This document shows, piece by piece, positions 35,250-43,233 of a stretch of 64,000 bases of DNA (positions are counted from its first letter, which is position 1; each line of letters begins with the position of its first letter). The notes under the pieces were generated by a model. It was not told the origin of the DNA. It did no database searches and saw nothing but the letters and a program-made list of their open reading frames with translations. The DNA is from G965276675 sp965276675 (GTDB lineage: Bacteria; Acidobacteriota; Terriglobia; Terriglobales; Acidobacteriaceae): assembly GCA_965276675.1 (NCBI GenBank), contig OZ255624.1, forward strand, positions 3,472,001 to 3,536,000, given 5' to 3'. The position numbers and the translations under genes were made by a program.

Positions 35250-35831
35250 ATGCCGCGTCTTTCAAGGTTGGGCAGAAACGATGTTTCAGAGCAGGTCGGT
35301 GAAATTTATGACCGGTACATGCGGACGCGCGGAAACGTCCCCAACATGTTTCGCACGGTCGCGCACCGGCCGGAGATCTTGGCGACGATGATCGCGCACA
35401 TGGAAGCAGTGCTGGGCACCGGCACGCTCTCGACCAAGCTCAAGGAGCTGGTTGTCGTTCGAACCTCGCAGATGAACGGCTGTGAGTACTGCTTGTCATC
35501 TCATTCGCTGCTCGCAAAGAAGCTGGGCTGGAACGAAGAGCAGCTCACAGACCTCGCCAACTATGAACAGCGCCAGGACTTCACCGAGGGTGAAAAAGCC
35601 GCGCTCCGTTTGGCGGAGAGACTCACACGCAACGAGCGCCCGCTGAGCGAAGTGGAGATCGCCGACCTGCGCCGCTTCTATAGCGAAGGCGAGATCATCG
35701 AGCTCATGGCAGCCAGCGGGCTATTCAACTACTTCAACCGTTTCAACAATCTCCTCGCGATGGAGCCTACCGCCAAGGCAATCACTGCGGAGACCGATCC
35801 CTCAGCCGAACCGGTTGCCGCGCATCAGTAG
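35250..35831 (+). CDS. AhpD/carboxymuconolactone-decarboxylase-like peroxidase-related protein
   Basis: 193 residues. The ATG at 35250 has a strong AGGAGGGAAC site, preferred to an upstream in-frame start at 35199. The CMD domain contains the redox-type motif GCEYCLSSHSLLAKKLG and LKELVVVRTSQMN, TEGEKAALRLAERLT and IELMAASGLFNYFNRFNNLL, typical of peroxidase-related AhpD-like proteins. Its function is probably alkyl-hydroperoxide or thiol chemistry. The last seven bases overlap the convergent CAP-protein gene. Confidence 0.85.
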   Translation: MPRLSRLGRNDVSEQVGEIYDRYMRTRGNVPNMFRTVAHRPEILATMIAHMEAVLGTGTLSTKLKELVVVRTSQMNGCEYCLSSHSLLAKKLGWNEEQLTDLANYEQRQDFTEGEKAALRLAERLTRNERPLSEVEIADLRRFYSEGEIIELMAASGLFNYFNRFNNLLAMEPTAKAITAETDPSAEPVAAHQ

Positions 35832-36619
35832 AGCAGGACAGCGACTCGGTAGGTAGTAAAGCCCTGCCGTGGGTGCCCGCTGCCACAGGCGCCTACGGCA
35901 GCCGAGGCGAACTTCTGCCCCCCGGATTTGCCGCCTCTCAGATGCTGCAGTAGAGCGTCGGGTAGGCGCGAGACCTCCGGTCCCTCCCACCGCATCACGA
36001 AGCTCGGCTGCGAGCCCCCGGCCGTGCCGTGAGGCATCTCGCAGGTCTGGCGCGCATCTTCGGTCGCACGCACTGTTGCCACTCCCGCCGCGCGCAGCAG
36101 CTCACTCACCCGGCTCTCCACCTCCACGGGCGAGTAGCTGTCCACCCCGGCGGCAAAGTCCTCCACGGCGTATAACTCCCCGCGACTGCGTAGCAATGCA
36201 ATACCGATCGAGTTCATCTGCGGATCGAGAATATTCGTGCGGTGCTGGACGGAGCGCATCCACTGCCGTTCGATATCCGTCGCGTTCGGCCCCAGCGCAA
36301 TGTTTTCCGCAATGGACCGGAAGTGCGCCCCTGCCTGCCCGGCGCGTGCGGGCACATCCGGCTCGCCGGGAAACTGGTGCTCGAGCGTGGCATGCTCCAC
36401 CATCAGCTCCGCATGGGCGCGAGCCGCCCCCGCGAGTGCAGCATCCCACTTCAGCGGACCCAGGCCGTCCGCGGCGCGATCCTGATTGGTCAGCGAAAGC
36501 AGCTGCTCGGCATCTTCAGGAATTGCCGACGCCTCACCCGCTTGCGCGTAAGCTTGCGACGGGAGAGCGGCCGTTGTGGCGATCAGCAACAGCGCGATGG
36601 TGGCAGTCAGCAGCTTCAT
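35825..36619 (-). CDS. Secreted CAP-domain (SCP/PR-1) protein
   Basis: 264 residues from the ATG at 36619 (GGGAGGAAAT just ahead; the upstream ATG at 36634 overlaps that site). A signal peptide ends near AYAQA. The CAP domain (about residues 40-150) shows LLSLTNQDRAADGLGPLKWDAALAGAARAHAELM, HFRSIAENIALGP and WMRSVQHRTNILDPQMNSIGIAL, the usual histidine/glutamate cavity motifs. The C-terminal 100 residues have no domain that I recognise and include two cysteines. Role unknown; bacterial CAP proteins are secreted envelope or extracellular proteins. Confidence 0.85.
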   Translation of the reverse strand: MKLLTATIALLLIATTAALPSQAYAQAGEASAIPEDAEQLLSLTNQDRAADGLGPLKWDAALAGAARAHAELMVEHATLEHQFPGEPDVPARAGQAGAHFRSIAENIALGPNATDIERQWMRSVQHRTNILDPQMNSIGIALLRSRGELYAVEDFAAGVDSYSPVEVESRVSELLRAAGVATVRATEDARQTCEMPHGTAGGSQPSFVMRWEGPEVSRLPDALLQHLRGGKSGGQKFASAAVGACGSGHPRQGFTTYRVAVLLY

Positions 36620-36751
36620 ATTTCCTCCCAGCATAGCGAAAGCTTAAACACGGGTGCCGCTCGCAGGATGCGGCGCACGCCGGTATGCGATGATGCCCCT
36701 GAGCTTTCCGGAATCTCAAAGTAAATCGATCAGGCCGGCCAAAGGAGGCAA

Positions 36752-37594
36752 GTGAAATTAACTCACACATTCAAGCACCAGCCCCTGGCCGTCATCGGCA
36801 TCCTACTCTTTGTTATCTTCGTGCTGGCCGCACTCTTCGCCTCCGTCGCCGCACCCTATGATCCAGCTGCGATCGACCTCACCCACCGGCTGCAATCGCC
36901 CGCTAGCGCACACTGGTTCGGCACGGATGAGCTGGGCCGCGACATCTTCTCGCGCATCCTCTACGGCGCGCGCATATCGCTCACCGTGGCCGTCAGCGTT
37001 GTCGGCCTCTCCCTCGGGCTCGGACTGCTGCTGGGCGGCCTCGCTGGCTTCTACGGCGGCTGGGTCGACACCCTGGTCAACGTCTTCGTCATGAACGCCT
37101 TCCTCGCCCTGCCCGGCATCCTGCTCGCCATCGCCTTCGTTGCCTTCCTCGGGCCGGGGCTATGGAATCTGATCCTCGCGCTCTCCATCGGCGGCTGGGT
37201 GGGCTACGCACGGCTGGTGCGTGCACAGGTGCTGGCCGCGCGGGAGCGAGAGTTTGTGGAAGCGGCCCGGGCCCTGGGCGCCTCTGACCTGCGCATCTTC
37301 CTGCGGCACATTCTGCCCAACATCATCCAGCCCATCCTGGTTCAGGCTGCGATCGGCATGGCCGGCGCGGTGCTCGCCGAAGCAACGCTCAGTTTTCTCG
37401 GGTTGGGCATTCCCGCGCCTGCGTCCAGTTGGGGCTCTATGCTCAATGACGCGCGCTCGCACCTCTTTGACTCGCCGCATCTGGTCGTCTTCCCTGCTCT
37501 GGCCGTGATGGGCTGCGTGCTGTCCTTCAACTTCATCGGCGATGCGCTGCGGGACTATCTCGATCCCAGAACGCGCATCGCCATCGGCCTCTAG
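36752..37594 (+). CDS. DppC/OppC-type ABC transporter permease
   Basis: 280 residues from a GTG behind AAAGGAGG. Six hydrophobic segments and the motifs of the C-type permease of the peptide/nickel ABC importers: HWFGTDELGRDIFSRILYGARISL, LGGLAGFYGGWVDTLV, VGYARLVRAQVLAAREREFVEAARALGASDLRIFLRHILPN (the EAA loop that contacts the ATPase), and SFLGLGIPAPASSWGSML. Its expected partner, the B-type permease, lies 4.7 kb away on the other strand (42310-43233). No binding protein or ATPase is in this window. Confidence 0.93.
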   Translation: MKLTHTFKHQPLAVIGILLFVIFVLAALFASVAAPYDPAAIDLTHRLQSPASAHWFGTDELGRDIFSRILYGARISLTVAVSVVGLSLGLGLLLGGLAGFYGGWVDTLVNVFVMNAFLALPGILLAIAFVAFLGPGLWNLILALSIGGWVGYARLVRAQVLAAREREFVEAARALGASDLRIFLRHILPNIIQPILVQAAIGMAGAVLAEATLSFLGLGIPAPASSWGSMLNDARSHLFDSPHLVVFPALAVMGCVLSFNFIGDALRDYLDPRTRIAIGL

Positions 37595-37668
37595 GAATTG
37601 GCCGGGACTGGCCGTCCAGGCAAACGCGCCTTGCGGCGCAAGAGAGATACTTCACGAGGAAGGACAGC

Positions 37669-38142
37669 TTGCAAATTGGTGTTATCTCGGACACACACGG
37701 GCTCCTGCGGCCAGAGGCCCTCGTTGCGCTACGAGGCTCCGAGCACATCCTGCACGCCGGGGATGTGGGTGATCCAGCGATCGGCGATCCAGCAATCCTG
37801 GACCGCCTGCGCGAAATCGCACCAGTGACTGCGATCCGCGGCAACATTGACGAAGGCCGAACCTACGGCTTTTTACCTGCCGTGGAGGTCGCCGTGTTCG
37901 CCGGCCATAGCTTTTACATGCTGCACGATCGCAAGCAGCTCGACCTCGATCCGGGGGCGGCAGGTTTCTCCGCCGTAATCTCGGGGCACTCGCACAAGCC
38001 GCTGATCGAGTGGCGGAAGGGGGTTCTCTTCCTCAATCCAGGAAGCGCCGGACCCCGCCGGTTCCGGTTGCCGGTGACCATTGCATCCCTGCGCATCGAG
38101 GGAACTCAGCTCGATGCGCAGATAATTCAGCTCGCCGTTTGA
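37669..38142 (+). CDS. YfcE/MJ0936-family metallophosphoesterase
   Basis: 157 residues from a TTG start (GAGGAAGGA ahead). All metal motifs of the small phosphodiesterases are there: GVISDTHG, HAGDVGD, RGNID, ISGHSHKP and NPGSAGPRR. Relatives hydrolyse phosphodiester or nucleotide-related substrates in the cytoplasm; the physiological substrate is generally unknown. Same strand as dppC, 74 bp after it. Confidence 0.9.
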   Translation: MQIGVISDTHGLLRPEALVALRGSEHILHAGDVGDPAIGDPAILDRLREIAPVTAIRGNIDEGRTYGFLPAVEVAVFAGHSFYMLHDRKQLDLDPGAAGFSAVISGHSHKPLIEWRKGVLFLNPGSAGPRRFRLPVTIASLRIEGTQLDAQIIQLAV

Positions 38143-38193
38143 AAGAAACAAAGGTTCATCAACGGCCCACATCTCAGCTTGGGAGAAGAAAGC

Positions 38194-38475
38194 ATGTCCC
38201 ATTTTCACGTCGTGCCATCGGCCTTTATCCTGGTGGCGTTTGCCATCTCCGTTCTGCTCTACTTCTTGCCGACGATCATTGCCTTTCGCCGCGATCACCC
38301 AAACAAGATGATGCCGATTCTGCTGCTCAACCTCTTCCTGGGTGCGACGGTAATTGTCTGGGTGATCTGTTTGTTATGGGCGTTCTCCCGCCCGCAGACC
38401 GTCATCTGTAATGCAGCAGCCCCCGTATCCCTCTCCGGGCGCCCCCGCCCAGGGCCAGATCTACCCTCCAGATAA
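38194..38475 (+). CDS. Superinfection-immunity-like small membrane protein
   Basis: 93 residues from the ATG at 38194 (GGGAGAAG ahead). Two hydrophobic helices surround YFLPTIIAFRRDHPNK, closely matching the Imm_superinfect family (phage T4 Imm-like and many chromosomal homologues). After the second helix the tail (residues about 70-93) is proline/arginine-rich and not conserved. In bacteria these are mostly chromosomal proteins of unknown role; there are no phage genes nearby. Confidence 0.8.
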   Translation: MSHFHVVPSAFILVAFAISVLLYFLPTIIAFRRDHPNKMMPILLLNLFLGATVIVWVICLLWAFSRPQTVICNAAAPVSLSGRPRPGPDLPSR

Positions 38476-38545
38476 CACGCCAGGACCACGTCGCTGAAGA
38501 GTACGCGTGCAGTTGGCGTAATAAGTGAAAGAAGCTGCGGAAAAA

Positions 38546-39334
38546 CTATACAGAGGTAACCGGCACGGGACTGTAGGCCAGCCGCTCATTGGGCGCATCC
38601 GACAGGAACGCCGGGTTCGCTAGTCCCATGCGCTTCAAGCGGTACTGGAAAGCCGTTTTCATCACACCCAGCCCGTAGGTGACGCTTCGACGGAAGTTGA
38701 TCGACGAGGCTTCCGGAAAGTATTTGGTGGGACACGAGATCTCTCCGACCCGGAAGCCGAAGTAGACAGCCTGCACCAGCATCTGATTGTCGAAGACAAA
38801 GTCATCTGAGCAGCTCAACAGCGGCAACCGCTCGAGCACCGTCCGGCTCCAGGCGCGGTAGCCGGTGTGGTACTCCGACATCTTCTGCCCGATGAGGATG
38901 TTCTGCGCGAAGGTAAGCGCGCGGTTAGAGATGTACTTATACAACGGCATGCCCCCGCGGCGTGCGCCACCGCCCACAATCCGCGAACCCAGAACGCAGT
39001 CGTATTCGCCATACGCGATCATGGAAGCCATCGCTGAGACCAGCCTGGGCGTGTACTGGTAGTCCGGGTGGAGCATCACCACAATATCCGCGCCTCGCGC
39101 GAGCGCTGCCGTGTAGCAGGTCTTCTGGTTTCCTCCGTACCCACGATTGCGATCGTGACGGATGGTCTGCAGCCCGAGTTTCCGCGACACCTCTGAAGTG
39201 TTGTCAGAGCTCGCGTCATCGGTGAGGATGATGTCGTCGACGATCTCTCGCGGAATCTCGTCCACCGTCCGTTGCAGGGTGCGGGAGGCGTTATAGGCCG
39301 GCAAAACTACAGCGACTTTCCTGTTGTTGAGCAT
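38546..39334 (-). CDS. Glycosyltransferase family 2, dolichol-phosphate-mannose synthase-like
   Basis: 262 residues. GT-A fold with VAVVLPAYNASRTL, LTDDASSDNT, RNRGYGGNQKTCYTAAL, the metal-binding aspartate in VMLHPDYQY, GSRI and the acceptor-site region YHTGYRAWSR. It lacks the C-terminal membrane helices of some relatives. It transfers a sugar from a nucleotide donor to a lipid phosphate or similar acceptor. It is 107 bp from a GT-C-like membrane protein gene on the same strand; such pairs often act together (lipid-linked sugar made, then used). Confidence 0.9.
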   Translation of the reverse strand: MLNNRKVAVVLPAYNASRTLQRTVDEIPREIVDDIILTDDASSDNTSEVSRKLGLQTIRHDRNRGYGGNQKTCYTAALARGADIVVMLHPDYQYTPRLVSAMASMIAYGEYDCVLGSRIVGGGARRGGMPLYKYISNRALTFAQNILIGQKMSEYHTGYRAWSRTVLERLPLLSCSDDFVFDNQMLVQAVYFGFRVGEISCPTKYFPEASSINFRRSVTYGLGVMKTAFQYRLKRMGLANPAFLSDAPNERLAYSPVPVTSV

Positions 39335-39441
39335 GTGTGTCCTGATGGCTCCCTTGCAGCTTAGTGTGTGTTGCGTTCACATCGGCGCGAAACTGCAGGC
39401 TCGGGAAACCCAGCTTCCCAGTCCAGCTATCACGAAAGATG

Positions 39442-40992
39442 TTAAGTGGTTTTCGTTAGCTTATACAAGAAGAAGTCTTCTTGTATCGCTTCGGCGCCCG
39501 TGAACCCCGCGAGCAACGCTATCCGGAAGCCCTGCTCTGCGATGGCTCCCCCTTCACCGGGCGAGAGTGCATGATCTGTGACAAATAGCATCTCGGGAGC
39601 ATGCAGGTCGCGTGCAGCAGTCGTCAGCCGCTGCGGCACTTGCGCGACACTGAAGTGATCTCGCCGGCTGGAGAAGAGCAGAAAAGTCCCCGTGCAGCTG
39701 CAATCCAGAAAGTATGCAGGCCGCCGGGCCAGCTCTGCGATTCCTGCAATGCTGGTGTCGGGTGTTCCCACTAGCGGCAGCTTGCCTTCCGGATGCGCAC
39801 TCAACCAGTTCGCGACTGCGGTGGCGTTTGAGAATGGGTGATGCCACTCCCCATACGCCGCTCCCACTCCCCCGATCGCATTCAAGACAAGGAGCAGAAT
39901 GCCCAGCATAGGAACGCCAGGACGATGGGAACGCTGAATCCAGAGCGCTGCCAAAAATGCCATGAACATAATGCCGTAGTGGCGCATGGATCCGAAGTAC
40001 ACCAGATGCGCAAACGTGATCGACCCAGCGGCCGTGAGCACTAGCATCAGGAGCAGGTTACGGTCCCGGCGGAACAGCAGGAAACCCACACAGCAGACCA
40101 CCGGGAGCGCCAGCAGGTAAAGTCGAAAATGGTCAATCGCCAGTGGGTTCCAGTAGTGTCGCGGAAAGCCTCCCGAGATCGGGAACCACGGCAGAGCGAT
40201 GTAGCTCACGATCACGTCGGCCAGGTGCCGCACACTTCGTGCAGCATCGAACATGTGCCCCGTCGTGCGCCAGCTGATGTCCGCAGCCGGTCTTAACGTC
40301 TCGACCGAGATCCCCAAAAAGAGGAGGTAGGTTAACGCAGCTGCGTACAGACGTCCCAACGGTGGCATTCGCAACAGCCGCTGTGCTTGAACCCGGTCGA
40401 TGGCATACTCGACCAGCAGCGCTCCTGAAAGGATGATGCCGAGCACATCGGTATTGGCCACCAGGCCTATCAAAGCCGTGTTCGCGACCACCCGCTCGGG
40501 GTGCTTGTTTCGTTGGTAGAGATACACCAGCAGCAACAGAAAGCAGACACCATAAGTCCGGCTGAACACCGTGTACTCAAAAGAAACAAAGTAGCTCAGG
40601 TAAAGTAGGACCTTCTCTAAACGCGAGAAAGGGGACCGTAGGCCAATCATGAGATAGATAGCCGCCCCGATCATAGCCTGTAACAATTTCATCGCCACAG
40701 GCGAGGTCGTCCAGCGCGAGATAAACCACAACATCAGATACCAGAGACTAGGATGTCCTTCGTAATGGATGTTCGCAAAAAGCGCCTTCAGCGAAGGACT
40801 TGCGACAGCAATACCCCACGCATTTAGCTCATCCCGCCACATCTGATGGTGGGCAAGCTGAACAAAGAAAATCGCGATAAAGATCAGCAGAACGGCAGAG
40901 TCAACTACGCGCAGATACCCCATGCGTTCTGTCGCGGCGATTCTTTCGTCCAAAGCGGATGCACCCGGGGATTGTGATCTTAGCGCGTCCAA
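39442..40992 (-). CDS. Polytopic membrane glycosyltransferase, GT39/ArnT-like
   Basis: 516 residues, about 10-12 predicted membrane segments. The first periplasmic loop carries an acidic motif HHQMWRDELNAWG, and further HYEGHPSLWYLMLWFISRW, as in the GT-C enzymes that use polyprenyl-phosphate sugars; SFEYTVFSRTYGVCFLL is also typical. A soluble C-terminal portion follows. The upstream and downstream genes on the strand are a NagX-like acyltransferase and a GT2 enzyme, pointing to envelope glycan modification. The exact family is uncertain. Confidence 0.72.
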   Translation of the reverse strand: MDALRSQSPGASALDERIAATERMGYLRVVDSAVLLIFIAIFFVQLAHHQMWRDELNAWGIAVASPSLKALFANIHYEGHPSLWYLMLWFISRWTTSPVAMKLLQAMIGAAIYLMIGLRSPFSRLEKVLLYLSYFVSFEYTVFSRTYGVCFLLLLVYLYQRNKHPERVVANTALIGLVANTDVLGIILSGALLVEYAIDRVQAQRLLRMPPLGRLYAAALTYLLFLGISVETLRPAADISWRTTGHMFDAARSVRHLADVIVSYIALPWFPISGGFPRHYWNPLAIDHFRLYLLALPVVCCVGFLLFRRDRNLLLMLVLTAAGSITFAHLVYFGSMRHYGIMFMAFLAALWIQRSHRPGVPMLGILLLVLNAIGGVGAAYGEWHHPFSNATAVANWLSAHPEGKLPLVGTPDTSIAGIAELARRPAYFLDCSCTGTFLLFSSRRDHFSVAQVPQRLTTAARDLHAPEMLFVTDHALSPGEGGAIAEQGFRIALLAGFTGAEAIQEDFFLYKLTKTT

Positions 40993-41103
40993 GTAGGGCC
41001 ATTATAGGCTGGCATTCAGCTTGCATAGCTCCGGATATAGGCCCAGCAGATAAAAAGCTGATGTAAAGATTTCCGCATTCTTTTCTCCCTCAAGACTTTT
41101 GCG

Positions 41104-42279
41104 CTAGACCTTGATGAAGATCTTTTTGCGATAGAGCAGCAGCACGGGTATCCAGCACACCAGCACAAAACACAGCGAAAAGAGTAGCGACGCGACGGCC
41201 TGCGATGGCAAGGACGCGAAGACCTCGCGATACAGGGAACGCTGCAGCCCCACGCCACGCACGTGCATGGACCCCAACCCGGCCGCCAGTAACTCGGACA
41301 GCACATACGCCGAGATCGCGTTCGTTCCCAGCACCAGCCAGAAGTACGTCCAGCCCCGCCGCCAACCTTTGATCTCGACCGCCCAGTAGCAGAGCGCAAA
41401 CCCGATCAGCGTCCAGCCGGCGGCAAACAAAACATACGAGCTGGTCCAGAGCTTCTTATTGGTGGGAAACCACGGGCTCCAAAGCGCTCCGAGCACTACA
41501 CCCGCAATCCCGGACGCTAGCAGACTCGCCGCCTTCTTCGCGAGCGTAGCGCCGGGCGAACGCAGCCACAGGCCCGCCAGCATCCCCAGCAGCGTCGTTC
41601 CTAGGGCCGGAATCGTACTTAGCAGGCCTTCTGGGTCGCGCGTTCCTTCGTACAGCCTACCCGGCAGCAGATGCCGGTCGATCAGCGCCACCAGGTTGCC
41701 ATCTTTATCCAGGAATGGGACGTCTCGTCCGGGCGTTCCATAGCCGGCCACAGGGATGAAGCGCATGAGCACCCAGTAACCGACGAGCGCCACCGCGGCC
41801 AGCACCACCTTGTTCAGTGCGCGGCGGTCCAGCAGTTGCAGCACACTGCCGAGCAGATAGCAGACCGCGATCCGCTGTAGTACCCCATAGATCCGCAGCG
41901 TGCCAAGGTGGAAAAACGGAAAGCCGTTTACGACCAAGCCCAGCAGAAACAAAATGGCAAAGCGACGCAGAACATGCGCGAGCAGAATCGCCCGAGCCAC
42001 GCCGCGATCCAGCCGCGACTCGAAGGAAAAGACCAGCGAGGTGCCCATCAGGAAAAGAAAGGTTGGAAAGACCAGATCGGTGGGTGTGAATCCGTTCCAA
42101 TCGGCATGCTTCAGCGGCCAGTACGCATGAAGCTCATCGCCTGGGTTGTTCACCAGGATCATGAACGCAATCGTGATGCCACGCATCACATCAAGCGAGA
42201 TCAGCCGCCCAGAGTGGGAGGAAGATTGGGGCGAAGTCGCTGCCGGGTGCGTGGCCATCTGTGCCGTTGCGGAAGCCAT
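41104..42279 (-). CDS. NagX/HGSNAT-like membrane acyltransferase (DUF5009)
   Basis: 391 residues with about 10 membrane segments. The N-terminus has the family signature LISLDVMRGITIAFMILVNNPG, followed by HADWNGFTPTDLVFPTFLFLMGTSLVFS, and later RIYGVLQRIAVCYLLGS and DPEGLLSTIPALGTTLLGMLAGLWL. Eukaryotic HGSNAT transfers acetyl groups from cytosolic acetyl-CoA to glucosamine on the other side of the membrane; the bacterial members are often linked to amino-sugar use or envelope glycans. 30 bp downstream of a permease gene on the same strand. Confidence 0.88.
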   Translation of the reverse strand: MASATAQMATHPAATSPQSSSHSGRLISLDVMRGITIAFMILVNNPGDELHAYWPLKHADWNGFTPTDLVFPTFLFLMGTSLVFSFESRLDRGVARAILLAHVLRRFAILFLLGLVVNGFPFFHLGTLRIYGVLQRIAVCYLLGSVLQLLDRRALNKVVLAAVALVGYWVLMRFIPVAGYGTPGRDVPFLDKDGNLVALIDRHLLPGRLYEGTRDPEGLLSTIPALGTTLLGMLAGLWLRSPGATLAKKAASLLASGIAGVVLGALWSPWFPTNKKLWTSSYVLFAAGWTLIGFALCYWAVEIKGWRRGWTYFWLVLGTNAISAYVLSELLAAGLGSMHVRGVGLQRSLYREVFASLPSQAVASLLFSLCFVLVCWIPVLLLYRKKIFIKV

Positions 42280-42309
42280 CGGTGAAGACCTACTTTATAC
42301 CCTGTATAC

Positions 42310-43233
42310 CTAGTCCCGAATACGCGGGTTCAGCACCGCGTACAGCACGTCCGTGGCCAGGTTCACCAGTATGTACGTCAGACCTACGGCCAGAATGCAG
42401 CCTTGCACCAGCGCGTAATCGCGATTCGAAATAGCTGAGATCGTCAGCCGTCCAATGCCCGGCCAACTGAAGATGGTCTCTGTGACAATAGCGCCCGCAA
42501 GCAGCGCCCCAAACTGCAAACCCACCAGCGTGACCACAGGGATCAACGCATTGCGCAGCGCATGACGGTAAAGCACGGTACTCTCCGGTAGGCCCTTAGC
42601 ACGGGCTGTGCGGATGTAGTCCTGGCCCAGCTCTTCGAGCATCGCCGTGCGGATCATGCGCGTCAGGATTGCAGCCAAAGCGGAGCCCATGGTAATCGCC
42701 GGCAGCACCAGGTGCGCAGGCGAACCAGCCCCCGAAACCGGCAGCCAGCCCAGCTTGATCGAGACCATCAGGATGGCAATCGGCCCCAGCGCAAATGACG
42801 GAAACGACAGCCCGAAGAGCGAGACGACACCCACCGTGTTGTCGCGCCAGCGCCCACGGTGAAGCGCCGCAAATATGCCGGCCGGCGTGGCGAGCAGCAG
42901 CGCGAGCACAAGAGCGGCGACCGTAAGCTCAAGCGTATATGGATAGCGGGTGAGGATCAGGTGCGTCACCGAATCGTTTAGCCGTAGAGAATGCCCGAGA
43001 TCGCCATGAAGCACGCCGCGCCAGTAGTGCAGATACTGCGTTCCCAGCGGCTGATCCAGCCCGTACTGATGTCGAAGCACAGACAGATCCGTCGATGTCG
43101 CTCCCTCGCCCAGCATCTGCGCTACAGGATCGCCCGGCACCAGATGGATCAGCAGAAAGACGACGGAGACCACCAGCCAGATCACTGGAACCGCATACAG
43201 AAAGCGCTTAGCCAGCGCACGCAAAACTCTCAT
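42310..43233 (-). CDS. DppB/OppB-type ABC transporter permease
   Basis: 307 residues with about six membrane helices. B-type permease motifs: VFLLIHLVPGDPVAQMLGEGA, HYWRGVLHGDLGHSLRLNDSVT, RMIRTAMLEELGQDYIRTARAKGLPESTVLYRHALRNALIP (EAA loop), TETIFSWPGIGRLTISAISNRDYALVQG. The ATG overlaps the stop of the CorC-like gene by four bases (ATGA), so the two are coupled. The usual dppC partner is not next to it but at 36752-37594 on the opposite strand. Confidence 0.94.
   Translation of the reverse strand: MRVLRALAKRFLYAVPVIWLVVSVVFLLIHLVPGDPVAQMLGEGATSTDLSVLRHQYGLDQPLGTQYLHYWRGVLHGDLGHSLRLNDSVTHLILTRYPYTLELTVAALVLALLLATPAGIFAALHRGRWRDNTVGVVSLFGLSFPSFALGPIAILMVSIKLGWLPVSGAGSPAHLVLPAITMGSALAAILTRMIRTAMLEELGQDYIRTARAKGLPESTVLYRHALRNALIPVVTLVGLQFGALLAGAIVTETIFSWPGIGRLTISAISNRDYALVQGCILAVGLTYILVNLATDVLYAVLNPRIRD

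Noticed and set aside
38194..38475. Superinfection-immunity-like protein as a prophage sign
   Set aside because: No phage structural, integrase or lysis genes nearby; chromosomal homologues are common.
42301..42320. Further GTATAC site near the dppB stop
   Set aside because: Single core inside the end of a gene block, expected by chance at this length; not beside a promoter linked to the GntR gene.
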